From Paraflavitalea sp. CAU 1676 (GTDB taxonomy: Bacteria; Bacteroidota; Bacteroidia; Chitinophagales; Chitinophagaceae): a stretch of DNA of 64,000 nt. This document shows positions 52,384 through 61,443 of the stretch, one piece after another; within the stretch, counting starts at the first letter, position 1; the number at the start of each line of letters is the position of its first letter. The stretch lies in NCBI RefSeq assembly GCF_029223285.1, contig NZ_JARHUJ010000005.1:186001-250000 (forward strand), in the 5' to 3' direction. Under the pieces are notes generated by a model that saw only the letters and a list, made by a program, of their open reading frames with translations, had not been told where the DNA came from and searched no databases. The translations under genes were made by a program, and so were the position numbers.

Positions 52384-53526
52384 TCAGTTTTGTTCGAGTT
52401 CGTCTTTCACGGGCAGTTTGGGGAACGACGCATGCGGTTCCAGCTGGTACCAGAATACCACCGAGCTGATATCGGACTGTTGCTGCAGGTAGCGGCCACC
52501 ACTTTTCCAGCCGAGGTCCTGGATAGTGATCTTCAGGTCTTTTTCAAAACGTACCGGATCGGTAATATGCCAGCGGTACATGCCAAAACGTTGTTGTGAA
52601 GTATATAGTCCATCGGGCCTTATCACCTGGTGAAGGCCGGCGTAAGCTGTCGAGAACTCCTGGTATTTCCCTTTTACATCGAAGTTGTAAGAGCCGCAGA
52701 AGTAGTCCTCTGTGCCAGTGCCATTGATCGTGGGGTACTGGGTGTCGCCATCCATGAAAAATTTGATCTCCCCTTCGCCCCACCAGCCGTTGTTGCGGAT
52801 GCCATAAGCCATATAGGTGCCTACGTATTGTCCTTTGCCTTTGATATTGTCGATAAGCGTGTACAAGGCGCCCTTCGTAGGGTTAGCACGCCTGAACTGG
52901 GCGTGGAAATAAGCAGCATCGTCGGGTACTTCCGTAAGCGTATAATCGATCTGGTAATAAATGCGCATGTCTTCGGTGGCTATGTTCTCGAGCGTGACGC
53001 GGCATTTTTTGCGGAAGGGCATCGGCCAATAGCAATTGAAGGCGCTGCCGGGATTAACAGTTACGGCCAGTGAATTGAGTGGGGCGTAGCTGCCCCATCC
53101 CATGCCGAAAAAATCTCCCACCGGTACTTCTACCGAAGGTTCTTTTTCATCATCCCAATAAAAACGAAGTATGGAAAAACGCCAGTTGCCGGTAGGTGTC
53201 ATCCAGATATGCTGGATCGAGCCGGAGCCGTTGATCTCCCCCAAGGTGAAGGTGGTTCCTTTCTTTACTACCACAAACGGACTTACTTTCCAGCCCTGCC
53301 CCAGTTCGCGGGCCTCGTTCCTGGCCGATCCGTTCTCCATCGTGGCCATACCTCCTTTACCAGGCTCGCCAGTAAAATTTTCGGGACTGATGGAGCGTGT
53401 TTTAGCAGGTGATACCCGGTAAATATTCCCAAGGTTTACATCGAGCCCGTTGAACGTATTATTTTTCTGTGCGTTAGCGCCGATGCAGGCAACGGCAAGT
53501 GTCGTTAGCAGTAAGAATGATCTCAT
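52384..53526 (-). CDS. DUF2961 glycosidase-like protein, GH172
   Basis: The product has 380 residues with a signal peptide (about 1-19, ending GANA). It belongs to the DUF2961 family, now grouped as GH172, whose characterised members act on fructofuranosides or arabinofuranosides. Recognisable stretches are GSIQHIWMT, PVGDFFGMGWG, YWPMPFRKKCRV and NGTGTEDYFCGSYNF. The last two supply the acidic and aromatic active-site residues of the jelly-roll fold. The length is normal for the family. It is exported, probably to the periplasm. It is monocistronic, with an orphan plus-strand terminator beyond each end. Confidence 0.88.
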   Translation of the reverse strand: MRSFLLLTTLAVACIGANAQKNNTFNGLDVNLGNIYRVSPAKTRSISPENFTGEPGKGGMATMENGSARNEARELGQGWKVSPFVVVKKGTTFTLGEINGSGSIQHIWMTPTGNWRFSILRFYWDDEKEPSVEVPVGDFFGMGWGSYAPLNSLAVTVNPGSAFNCYWPMPFRKKCRVTLENIATEDMRIYYQIDYTLTEVPDDAAYFHAQFRRANPTKGALYTLIDNIKGKGQYVGTYMAYGIRNNGWWGEGEIKFFMDGDTQYPTINGTGTEDYFCGSYNFDVKGKYQEFSTAYAGLHQVIRPDGLYTSQQRFGMYRWHITDPVRFEKDLKITIQDLGWKSGGRYLQQQSDISSVVFWYQLEPHASFPKLPVKDELEQN

Positions 53527-53707
53527 GGATACTGTAGGTTTTTAGATAACAGGAAGGTACAAAAGATTTTTGCTTTTGCATTTCTTTAACACAATAGGGG
53601 AACCCGGGCACGATAAATGATTGTTACAATAGTATACTTCATAACCACGTGATATTGGAAAGCATTCCGAAAAATGTGTTGATTGGTTGTTTTTGGTTGT
53701 AGAGTTA

Positions 53708-53756
53708 GAAGGTCTTCTCAAGTCGCACAACAATTGAGAAGACCTTCTTTTTTATG
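53708..53756 (+). terminator. Second orphan intrinsic terminator on the plus strand
   Basis: A perfect 15-base stem (53708-53722 with 53735-53749) has a 12-base loop and a T-run. Its 3' arm and tail resemble those of the hairpin at 52255-52290. No plus-strand gene precedes it. Confidence 0.75.
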
Positions 53757-53817
53757 GCAACGTGCGTGTTTTCGCATGTAGTGCGGTTGTTGGTGTGCTA
53801 TAGCCAGACATGATATG

Positions 53818-53844
53818 CAAAAGGCGACACCGCAGTGCCGCCTT
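53818..53844 (-). terminator. Terminator after the S9 peptidase gene
   Basis: On the minus strand AAGGCGGCAC pairs with GTGTCGCCTT (one mismatch) around TGCG, followed by a short T-run. Confidence 0.65.
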
Positions 53845-53868
53845 CGCATATGTCGTATCGACTATTTA

Positions 53869-56310
53869 TTAGAATCCCTTTTTACCGGCGCCCCCGGTGC
53901 CGTTCTTGTCGGCATTCTTTACATACTTCTCCAGCCAGGCATTTTGCTCGTACAGCAAATGCAATAAATTCTCTTTACCGCGATAACCGTGTGCTTCGTA
54001 AGGCAGACTTACAAAACGAACGGTGCCGCCATGTCCTTTTACGGCATTGAATAAACGTTCGCTCTGGATGGGGAAGGTGCCGGGGTTATCGTCCATCTCT
54101 CCATGTACCAGCAGCAACGGTGTTTTGATCTTGTCGGCATAGCTGAAGGGGCTCATGCCATTGTAGAGTTCAGGCGCCTGCCAGTAGGTACGGTCTTCAT
54201 TCTGGAAACCGAATGGCGTCAGCGTGCGGTTATACGCTCCGCTGCGGGCAATACCTGCTTTGAATAAGCTGGTATGCGCCAGCAGGTTGGCCGTCATGAA
54301 AGCGCCATAGCTATGGCCACCTACGGCCACGCGGTTGCGGTCGCCCACACCGAGATCGGCCAGTTTATTGATGGCGGCCTCTGCATTCATTCGCAGCTGG
54401 TCTACAAAATTGTCGTTTGGTTTTTTGTCGGCATTGGTAGCCACGATCGGAAACTCCGCATTGTCGAGTACGGCATACCCTTGCGTTACCCAGAACACCG
54501 GTCCGCCGTAACTCACCATCGTGAAGCGGTCTTTGGAGCCGCGCACCTGTGCCGCATCGGCAGCAGAGTTGAACTCGCGGGGATAGGCCCACATCAATAC
54601 GGGTAAGGGACCATCCTTTTTAGGATCGTAATTCTTCGGCAGGTAAAGGTCGCCGGTGAGGTCAACGCCATCAGCCCTTTTGTACGATACCTTTTGTTTG
54701 CTAACGCCCTCCAGTCCGGGATAGGGATTGGCAAAGCTGGTGATGGGTTTATCGGCTATGCGCAGCACCAGGTTCTTGATATAATAGTTGGGCATGTCTT
54801 TCTGCGACTCGCGACGCGTCAGCAACACCAGTTTATCGGCATCCAGCACATCGGTAACGGTTTCATAAGCGCCTTCCTGGCTACGCCAGATGATCTCGTT
54901 CTGTTTGGTCTTGAGATCGAATTTGGCGAGGAAGGGAAGGTCGCCCTTTGGTGAACTGCCCACGGGATTGTTCATCAGCAGCTTGCTGCCCCCGTCAATG
55001 GTCCTGATCACCTGGCGGCCGTATTTATTTTTTACCGTAATGGGTGATCCGGGATTGCCATAGGCATCTGTCATATTGCGCTCCTGCAGGGTTTCGAACG
55101 AACCGGTAGCCGGATTGTAGAGGCTCATGCGTACGCTTTGTTTGCTCTGCAAACGTTCGCTCACCAATGCGAGGTTTTCATTGCCCCAGGTAATGCCGCC
55201 AAAGCGCCAAGTAGTTTTCAGGAGTTCTTTGGGAGATCCCGTAAAAGGGGCATTCAATGAATACACGATATCGTGGTAATCGCTTTTCTTTTTATAGATA
55301 CCACTATCAAGTGGTTCGGCCCACACAACGGTAGCGCCTTCATCATCGCGCCATTCAAACCCACGGGGAGCATTGAGTATGTTGTCGTAGCCAGAAGGGG
55401 AAAGCTCGGACGATGGTATCTCTGCAAGCACCTTCACCGGTTTGCCTGTTGGGTCAACAATGCTCACGGTTGAGTTGAAACCAAAGGCCGGTACGAGGTA
55501 GGAGTAAGGCTTTCTGATGGTGCGGGTGAGCATGTATTTCTTATCGGGCGAAACGGACAGCGTAGTATAAATAGCTGGCTGCCCCACTTTAGTCTCCGTT
55601 CCGTTTACATTCTTTACCAGCTGGGCCATGGCGTAGAACTCGAACAGCTGTTCATCGTAGGGCGTTTTGATAAGATCCTGGTAGGTACGGCTGGGTGCTA
55701 CCTTACCCAGGTTCTGCTGCACGGTGGGCCCCGATGGCATGAGCGATCTGGCAGGAGCCGCGCTGGCCGGTTTCAGGATGGCCTTATAGAGCAGCGTATT
55801 GTCATCCATCCAGATGAACTCCTGTCCGAGGATCACATTGAGTGCCTGCTTATTGACCTTGCTGGCTTTGCGGGTGGCTACATCGATCACATACAGGTCT
55901 ACCTGCTTATTGGAGGTATTGGTAAAGGCGATCTTTTTTTCATTGGGGCTCCAGCTCACATTACCGGCCAGCATGCCCGCGGGAAGGCCCGATACCGGAA
56001 ATTCCTTTCCGCTCCTGATGTCTTTCAGTATGAAGTTGTTGATGAAGTTCTGGCGGCTGGGCGCAAAGTTGTTGGGGTTGATGCGCTGACCAGCGATGCG
56101 GAGTTCGGGCTGCGCCAGCTCTTCCACCGAAGGATAGCTGTTGCGTTCCATCAGCAGCATCAAATCGGCATTGCCATCTATGCTTACGGCAGGAGTGGGT
56201 TTTGCCAATAAAAGATCAGCGATGGCTTTGGGAGGTGTTTGGTAGCCTTCGTCCTGTGCCTGGCACCAGGCGACTGCAAACAGTAAAACGACCGGTAGTA
56301 GTTTTCTCAT
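53869..56310 (-). CDS. S9-family prolyl oligopeptidase-like peptidase, secreted
   Basis: The product has 813 residues with a signal peptide (about 1-18, ending CQA). An N-terminal beta-propeller region covers about 60-560 (SWSPNEKKIAFTN is a typical blade). The C-terminal alpha/beta-hydrolase domain has Ser667 in GGHSYGAFM, Asp about 740 in HGEMDDNPGT and His774 in YEAHGYRG. Such enzymes release dipeptides or cleave oligopeptides after proline or small residues. The length and motifs resemble glutamyl/alanyl-type S9 peptidases. It is periplasmic and monocistronic. Confidence 0.93.
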   Translation of the reverse strand: MRKLLPVVLLFAVAWCQAQDEGYQTPPKAIADLLLAKPTPAVSIDGNADLMLLMERNSYPSVEELAQPELRIAGQRINPNNFAPSRQNFINNFILKDIRSGKEFPVSGLPAGMLAGNVSWSPNEKKIAFTNTSNKQVDLYVIDVATRKASKVNKQALNVILGQEFIWMDDNTLLYKAILKPASAAPARSLMPSGPTVQQNLGKVAPSRTYQDLIKTPYDEQLFEFYAMAQLVKNVNGTETKVGQPAIYTTLSVSPDKKYMLTRTIRKPYSYLVPAFGFNSTVSIVDPTGKPVKVLAEIPSSELSPSGYDNILNAPRGFEWRDDEGATVVWAEPLDSGIYKKKSDYHDIVYSLNAPFTGSPKELLKTTWRFGGITWGNENLALVSERLQSKQSVRMSLYNPATGSFETLQERNMTDAYGNPGSPITVKNKYGRQVIRTIDGGSKLLMNNPVGSSPKGDLPFLAKFDLKTKQNEIIWRSQEGAYETVTDVLDADKLVLLTRRESQKDMPNYYIKNLVLRIADKPITSFANPYPGLEGVSKQKVSYKRADGVDLTGDLYLPKNYDPKKDGPLPVLMWAYPREFNSAADAAQVRGSKDRFTMVSYGGPVFWVTQGYAVLDNAEFPIVATNADKKPNDNFVDQLRMNAEAAINKLADLGVGDRNRVAVGGHSYGAFMTANLLAHTSLFKAGIARSGAYNRTLTPFGFQNEDRTYWQAPELYNGMSPFSYADKIKTPLLLVHGEMDDNPGTFPIQSERLFNAVKGHGGTVRFVSLPYEAHGYRGKENLLHLLYEQNAWLEKYVKNADKNGTGGAGKKGF

Positions 56311-56545
56311 GAATGAAGCGTTTATGAATTGTTAGTGATTGCGCTAGTAAGCGGCAGATGAGGTTTTAGACGCCATACCGCCACTTACCCTGTGATGCGG
56401 TGACAAGTTAGGCACCCCGGGTCTTGCTTTTCCGCCTGATTGTGACAGGTGGTGGTATCGGTGTAGGAATTGCTTCAGCAACAGCTGATTGAGACATAGC
56501 CTTCCGGTTATTTCCCGGAGAATCTGGTCCGGATAAAAATATTTT

Positions 56546-56574
56546 TTGTCAAACGCGCGGATGTATTATTTTTG
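56546..56574 (+). promoter_or_regulatory. Promoter of the histidine operon (TTG-N18-TATTTTTG)
   Basis: TTG at 56546-56548 and TATTTTTG at 56567-56574 fit the Bacteroidota consensus. Transcription would start near 56581, only a few bases before the leader-peptide ATG. Confidence 0.65.
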
Positions 56575-56583
56575 CGACTCGAA

Positions 56584-56637
56584 ATGAACATATTTACGCA
56601 CATACATCACCATCATCATACTTACCCTTCCAGGTAG
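56584..56637 (+). CDS. hisL: His operon leader peptide (17 aa, six His)
   Basis: The sequence is MNIFTHIHHHHHTYPSR. Six of 17 residues are His, five of them consecutive (56605-56619). It starts about ten bases after the promoter box and ends at TAG 56635-56637, inside the first strand of an antiterminator. When charged tRNA-His is scarce the ribosome should stall on the His run, leaving the downstream segments free to pair and open the operon. The protein itself has no other role. The gene is far too short for usual gene finders. Confidence 0.9.
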   Translation: MNIFTHIHHHHHTYPSR

Positions 56638-56705
56638 GCCGGTGGTGCTTTGTTCAGTGCCATATCATATTCAGGGCTTACCACAGGTAAGCCCTTTTTG
56701 TTTTT
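56621..56705 (+). promoter_or_regulatory. Ribosome-mediated attenuator of the his operon
   Basis: Four segments can be read. Segment 1 is cttacc (56621-56626), segment 2 ggtaggcc (56633-56640), segment 3 ggcttacc (56675-56682) and segment 4 ggtaagcc (56686-56693). Segment 1 pairs with the first six bases of 2 (one U-G). Segment 2 pairs with 3 over eight bases (one G-U). Segments 3 and 4 form the terminator. A ribosome stalled on His codons frees segment 2 to capture segment 3; one reaching the stop codon covers segment 2 and lets the terminator form. Confidence 0.85.
56674..56705 (+). terminator. Attenuator terminator before hisG
   Basis: GGGCTTACC and GGTAAGCCC form a nine-base stem with a three-base loop, followed by TTTTTGTTTTT. 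It lies 37 bases past the leader stop and 62 bases before hisG. Confidence 0.9.
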
Positions 56706-56766
56706 CGATCATCCGAACTTTTTAAAATATACCAGCGGCCCCAGCAAGGCCTACAAACACAACACT

Positions 56767-57618
56767 ATGTTACGAATAGCGATTCAGAAGTCAGGACGCC
56801 TGTACGAAGATTCTGTTCAATTACTGAAAGAATGCGGTATCGACCTGCGCAATGTAAAAGACCGCCTGCGCACCGAAGCCGATAATTTCCCCCTCGAAGT
56901 GTTTTTTCTCCGTGATGACGATATCCCTCAATACGTGGAAGATGGTGTTGCCGATATTGGTATTGTAGGCGAAAACGTGTTGTTTGAAAAAAACAAGAAG
57001 GCTGAGATCGTAGAAAAACTGGGCTTTGGAAAGTGCCGCCTGGCTGTAGCGATACCCCGCGGGCAGGAATATACCGGCGTATCGTCTCTCCAGGGCAAAC
57101 GCATCGCCACCAGCTATCCTTTCCTCGTCAATGAATTCCTGAAAAAGAATAAGGTGGAAGCTGAGATCCACGAGATCAGCGGCTCCGTAGAGATCGCACC
57201 CGGTATCGGGCTGGCCGACGTAGTGGCTGATCTGGTAAGCAGCGGCTCTACCTTGTTTATGAATGGTCTGAAAGAAGTAGAGACCATCCTGCAGTCGCAA
57301 TCGGTGCTTATCAAGAACAACCTGCTCGATGCTGGGCAACAACAGTTGCTCGACAAACTCCTGTTCCGCATCCGCGCTGTGAAGAAGGCGAAAAGAACCA
57401 AGTATGTATTGCTCAATGCACCCAACGATAAACTGAAAGAGATCATTGGCCTGTTGCCGGGTATGAAGAGCCCCACCGTGCTGCCGCTGGCCGAGCAGGG
57501 ATGGAGCAGCGTGCACAGCGTATTGAGTGAAGATACCTTTTGGGACATCATCGAGCAATTGAAAGCTGCCGGTGCACAAGGTATCCTGGTGGTGCCTATT
57601 GAAAAGATGATAATCTAA
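56767..57618 (+). CDS. hisG: ATP phosphoribosyltransferase, long form
   Basis: The product has 283 residues, the long form with a C-terminal regulatory domain (about 210-283), so no HisZ partner is expected. It starts MLRIAIQKSGRLYEDS. The PRPP-binding loop is DLVSSGSTLFMNGL near residue 160. The enzyme condenses ATP with PRPP in the first step of histidine synthesis and is normally feedback inhibited by histidine through the C-terminal domain. The start is the ATG at 56767, where homology begins, beyond the attenuator. It is the first structural gene of the operon. Confidence 0.96.
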   Translation: MLRIAIQKSGRLYEDSVQLLKECGIDLRNVKDRLRTEADNFPLEVFFLRDDDIPQYVEDGVADIGIVGENVLFEKNKKAEIVEKLGFGKCRLAVAIPRGQEYTGVSSLQGKRIATSYPFLVNEFLKKNKVEAEIHEISGSVEIAPGIGLADVVADLVSSGSTLFMNGLKEVETILQSQSVLIKNNLLDAGQQQLLDKLLFRIRAVKKAKRTKYVLLNAPNDKLKEIIGLLPGMKSPTVLPLAEQGWSSVHSVLSEDTFWDIIEQLKAAGAQGILVVPIEKMII

Positions 57619-57680
57619 ATGAATACACCGGTAAACCAGGGTATCAATACAATCGAAAAGCACAATAATATTACGCGTTT

Positions 57681-58958
57681 ATGAAAGTATATGACAACCC
57701 GGCCCGCAGCGAATGGAATACATTGCTGCAACGGCCGGTAGCAGAGGCGGCGAGACTGGAGGAAATTGTGAGCGGCATCCTGCAACAGGTGAAAACCGGC
57801 GGCGATGCAGCGGTGAAAGCGCTGACCCTGCAATTTGACAAAGCTGTTGTCGACGATCTGCAAGTATCTGAGTCCGAGTTTAGGGATGCAGCGTCCTCGC
57901 TCGACGAAGCATTGAAGACGGCGATCCTTACTGCCAAAGCAAATATTGAAACTTTTCATCGCAGGCAGTTGAGTGAACCGGAGATGGTGGAAACGATGCC
58001 TGGCGTACAATGCTGGCGAAAAGCGGTGGCCATCGAAAAAGTAGGCTTGTATATTCCCGGCGGTACGGCGCCTTTGTTCTCGACCATCCTGATGCTGGGT
58101 GTACCGGCCAGGCTGGCGGGCTGTAAAGAGATCGTATTGTGTTCGCCGCCCGATAAGCAGGGCAAGCTGCATCCGGCCATCCTGTTTGCAGCCGAAGCGG
58201 TAGGCGTAACGAAAGTATTTAAGGCGGGTGGGGTACAGGCAATCGGCGCCATGGCTTATGGTACCGCTACCATCCCGAAAGTGTCGAAAATATTTGGACC
58301 GGGCAATCAATATGTAACCTGTGCCAAACAACTGATACAGCAGGAAGGGATTGCGATCGATATGCCTGCAGGCCCCAGTGAGGTGGCTGTGTATGCAGAT
58401 GCGAGTGCCAATGCATCATTTGTAGCGGCCGACCTGCTGAGCCAGGCTGAACACGGAGTAGATAGCCAGGTGATCCTGGTGGTGCGCGAAAAGCAACTGG
58501 TAGCGAAGGTGCAGCAGGAGCTCGATACGCAACTGGCGGTATTGCCCCGGAAAGACCTGGCGGCAAAAGCGCTGGAGAACAGTAAGATCTTTGTCATTAC
58601 GGAGGAGGCAACAGCCTTGGAACTCCTGAATGAGTATGCCGCAGAACACCTCATCCTTGCCTGCGACAATGCCGGTGTGCTGGCCCGCCAGGTAGTGAAT
58701 GCGGGTTCTGTATTCCTCGGCCATTATTCGCCCGAGAGTGTAGGCGATTATGCCAGCGGCACCAACCATACACTGCCCACCAATGGTTATGCAAAAGCCT
58801 ATAGCGGAGTGAGTGTTGACAGCTTCGTCAAGAAGATCACCTTTCAACAGCTTACCCGGCAGGGCCTGCAGATGATTGGCCGCACCGTAGAACTGATGGC
58901 AGAAGCAGAAGGGCTCGAAGCCCATGCCAATGCCGTACGTGTGCGGATGGGCAAGTAA
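57681..58958 (+). CDS. hisD: Histidinol dehydrogenase
   Basis: The product has 425 residues, the normal length. Visible signatures are VGLYIPGGTAPLFSTILM, QAIGAMAYGT, FGPGNQYVTCAKQ, DMPAGPSEVAVYAD and LLSQAEHGVDSQVILV, the last two with active-site Glu and His residues and the zinc ligands. It catalyses the last two oxidations from histidinol to histidine with two NAD. It lies 62 bases after hisG and 88 before hisC, in the same operon. Confidence 0.97.
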   Translation: MKVYDNPARSEWNTLLQRPVAEAARLEEIVSGILQQVKTGGDAAVKALTLQFDKAVVDDLQVSESEFRDAASSLDEALKTAILTAKANIETFHRRQLSEPEMVETMPGVQCWRKAVAIEKVGLYIPGGTAPLFSTILMLGVPARLAGCKEIVLCSPPDKQGKLHPAILFAAEAVGVTKVFKAGGVQAIGAMAYGTATIPKVSKIFGPGNQYVTCAKQLIQQEGIAIDMPAGPSEVAVYADASANASFVAADLLSQAEHGVDSQVILVVREKQLVAKVQQELDTQLAVLPRKDLAAKALENSKIFVITEEATALELLNEYAAEHLILACDNAGVLARQVVNAGSVFLGHYSPESVGDYASGTNHTLPTNGYAKAYSGVSVDSFVKKITFQQLTRQGLQMIGRTVELMAEAEGLEAHANAVRVRMGK

Positions 58959-59046
58959 ATGCAGCTATGACGAAGGAATCCTTGTTCTGAATCCTGCTGA
59001 TGCTTTGACCGGTTCTCCTGGCTGCAGCAGCAACAAAATGTAATCC

Positions 59047-60102
59047 ATGAGCTTTGATCTTAATAATATACTGAGAGATAATATCAAGAAACTGGTGCCT
59101 TATTCCTCGGCCAGAGATGAATTTAAAGGGGAAGCCAGTGTATACCTCGATGCCAATGAGAATAGTCTCGGCTCGCCCCTCCGTAAATGGTACAACCGCT
59201 ATCCCGATCCTTTGCAAAAGAAGGTGAAAGAGAAACTGAGCGAAATAAAAGGCGTACCGGCCGAGCGAATCTTTTTGGGCAACGGCAGTGATGAGTGTAT
59301 CGATGTGCTGATGCGGGCTTTTTGCGATCCCGGAAAGGATAATATCATTATTTGTCCGCCCACTTATGGTATGTACGAAGTGAGTGCCAACATCAATGAT
59401 GTGGCCATAAAGAAAGTGCCGCTGACGCCGGCCTTTCAGCTGGACCTCCCGGCCATCGAAGAAGCGGTAGATGATAATACCAAAATGATCTTCATCTGCT
59501 CGCCCAACAACCCGACAGGTAATTCGCTGGAGCGTGATGATATTGAAGTGTTGCTGAACAATTACTTCGGACTGATCGTGATCGATGAGGCTTATATAAA
59601 TTTCTCGAGGTTCAGGTCTTTTACGCAGGAGATGGCAGACTATCCGAACCTGGTGGTGATGCAAACCTTGTCGAAGGCCTGGGGCCTGGCAGCATTACGG
59701 GTGGGTATCGCCTTCTCATCGGTAGAGATCATCGATGTAATGAATAAAGTAAAACCGCCTTACAATATCAACCAGGCATCGCAGGACCTCGTATTGCAGG
59801 CGCTGGAAGAAGTGGGGCAGGTGAACGATATGATCAAAGAGATCGTGAAACAACGCGGCGAGTTGGAAAGGGTATTGCCTACGGTGCCTGTGGTAAAGCA
59901 GGTGTATCCTTCGGATGCCAACTTTTTGCTGGTGCAGGTTACCGATGCAAAAGCGATCTATGATTATTTGCTGACGGAAGGCATTGTAGTGCGTGACCGC
60001 AGCAAAGTGATGTTGTGTGAAGGATGCCTGCGAATTACCGTAGGTACCGAAGCGGAGAACGTAGCACTGGTGAACGCGTTGAATAAGTTTGCGGCGCAAT
60101 AG
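59047..60102 (+). CDS. hisC: Histidinol-phosphate aminotransferase
   Basis: The product has 351 residues. The PLP lysine is in LSKAWGLAALRVG (near residue 220). LDANENSLGSP, GNGSDECIDVLMRAF, CSPNNPTGN and VIDEAYINF are class I/II aminotransferase and HisC signatures. The enzyme transaminates imidazole-acetol phosphate with glutamate. It follows hisD in the operon. The next gene is not a his gene but a beta-propeller dehydrogenase, 39 bases downstream on the same strand. Confidence 0.96.
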   Translation: MSFDLNNILRDNIKKLVPYSSARDEFKGEASVYLDANENSLGSPLRKWYNRYPDPLQKKVKEKLSEIKGVPAERIFLGNGSDECIDVLMRAFCDPGKDNIIICPPTYGMYEVSANINDVAIKKVPLTPAFQLDLPAIEEAVDDNTKMIFICSPNNPTGNSLERDDIEVLLNNYFGLIVIDEAYINFSRFRSFTQEMADYPNLVVMQTLSKAWGLAALRVGIAFSSVEIIDVMNKVKPPYNINQASQDLVLQALEEVGQVNDMIKEIVKQRGELERVLPTVPVVKQVYPSDANFLLVQVTDAKAIYDYLLTEGIVVRDRSKVMLCEGCLRITVGTEAENVALVNALNKFAAQ

Positions 60103-60141
60103 CAAATCATTTATTACAAATATTCAACGAAAACGAGCAAC

Positions 60142-61431
60142 ATGAAACGTATTGGCGGATTATTATCGGCTTTGCTGCTGACTGGCTTTACTGTTTGGGC
60201 CAATGATACTACACAGGTTAAACTAAGACGAGGCAAACGCATCCCGGCAGAAGTGAATGGCGGTATTACCTTGCCCGCCGGTTTTAAGGCCGTGGTAGTG
60301 GCCGATACGGTAGGGCGGGCCCGGCATATCGTTACGGCCGCCAATGGTGATCTGTACGTCATGTTGTTCCGTTTGAAAAATGGCAAAGGCATCCTGCGCC
60401 TGCGCGATACCAATAAAGATGGCGTTGCGGATCAGGTTACTTCCTTCGGCAATTATGCCGGTACCGGCATCACGATCAAGGATGGTTATCTCTATGCCTC
60501 CTCCAACAAGGAAGTGTTCCGGTATAAACTGAATGAGCAACAGGAAGTGATCAATCCCGAGTCGCCGGAACGCATCATTACGGGCCTCATCGACCGCAAT
60601 ACCCACAATACCAAATCGCTGGTGCTTGATAATGAAGGCAATATTTATGTCAATATTGGCGCCCCTTCCAATGCCTGCCAGATCGAGGACCGCAAAAAAG
60701 GTTCTCCATCACCCGACCCCTGTCCGCTGCTCGATTCGGTAGGAGGGGTATGGCAGTTCAAGGCCGACAAGCTCAACCAAAGTTACCCGGAAGGTATCCG
60801 CTATGCCACCGGCATTCGCAATATCATGGGGCTCGATTGGAACCAGGCGACCAATAGCCTGTACGCCATGCAACATGGCCGGGACAACCTGAACTCCTTA
60901 TTTCCTGAACTGTATAATGAAGATGAAAGCGCCGAGCTGCCTGCAGAAGAACTGTTCCGCATTAACAAGGGCGACGATTTCGGCTGGCCTTATTGCTACT
61001 TCGACTGGCAGCAGAATAAGAAAGTACTGGCACCTGAATATGGCGGCGATAAAAAGAAAGAAGGTCGTTGTGCCGATAAAAAGAAACCCATCTATGCCTT
61101 CCCTGGTCACTGGGCGCCCAATGCATTGTTGTTCTATACAGGCAATCAGTTCCCTGAGAAATACCGCAATGGTGCATTTGTTGCCTTTCATGGTTCCTGG
61201 AACAGAGCACCGAAACCACAGGCAGGTTACTTTGTCGTGTTCCTGCCATTTAAAGACGGTATGCCCAGCGGCGACTATGAGATCTTTGCCGATGGATTTG
61301 CGGGTGGTTTCAGAGAGCCTGCGAAGTCATTGTATCGTCCCTGCGGACTCGCACAAGGGCCTGATGGTTCACTCTATATCTCCGACGATAAGAAAGGACG
61401 TCTCTGGAAAGTTATGTACACTAATAAATAA
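60142..61431 (+). CDS. Sorbosone/glucose dehydrogenase-like beta-propeller protein, secreted
   Basis: The product has 429 residues with a signal peptide (about 1-20, ending VWAN). It is a six-bladed propeller of the PQQ-dependent sugar dehydrogenase type. LPAGFKAVVVAD, GDLYVML, DTNKDGVADQVTSFG and YATGIRNIMGLDWN are repeated-blade motifs. FPGHWAPNALLFY and FHGSWNRAPK match active-site and PQQ-binding segments of soluble aldose dehydrogenases. The cofactor is inferred, not seen. It is followed after 12 bases by a cytochrome c gene, an obvious electron acceptor. Both lie between hisC and hisB with the same polarity, so they are probably transcribed with the operon. Confidence 0.85.
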   Translation: MKRIGGLLSALLLTGFTVWANDTTQVKLRRGKRIPAEVNGGITLPAGFKAVVVADTVGRARHIVTAANGDLYVMLFRLKNGKGILRLRDTNKDGVADQVTSFGNYAGTGITIKDGYLYASSNKEVFRYKLNEQQEVINPESPERIITGLIDRNTHNTKSLVLDNEGNIYVNIGAPSNACQIEDRKKGSPSPDPCPLLDSVGGVWQFKADKLNQSYPEGIRYATGIRNIMGLDWNQATNSLYAMQHGRDNLNSLFPELYNEDESAELPAEELFRINKGDDFGWPYCYFDWQQNKKVLAPEYGGDKKKEGRCADKKKPIYAFPGHWAPNALLFYTGNQFPEKYRNGAFVAFHGSWNRAPKPQAGYFVVFLPFKDGMPSGDYEIFADGFAGGFREPAKSLYRPCGLAQGPDGSLYISDDKKGRLWKVMYTNK

Positions 61432-61443
61432 AATACACTTGCT

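Larger units (their letters stand above)
53527..53868. other. Intergenic region with a second orphan plus-strand terminator
   Basis: This 342-base region holds the promoter side of the GH172 gene, a plus-strand terminator at 53708-53756 and the minus-strand terminator of the S9 peptidase gene at 53818-53844. I see no plus-strand ORF of credible quality before the first terminator. Confidence 0.5.

Noticed and set aside
52116-53669. Shared 9-mer AGCATTCCG upstream of both orphan terminators
   Set aside because: In two regions of about 300 bases a 9-base match is expected by chance roughly one time in three.
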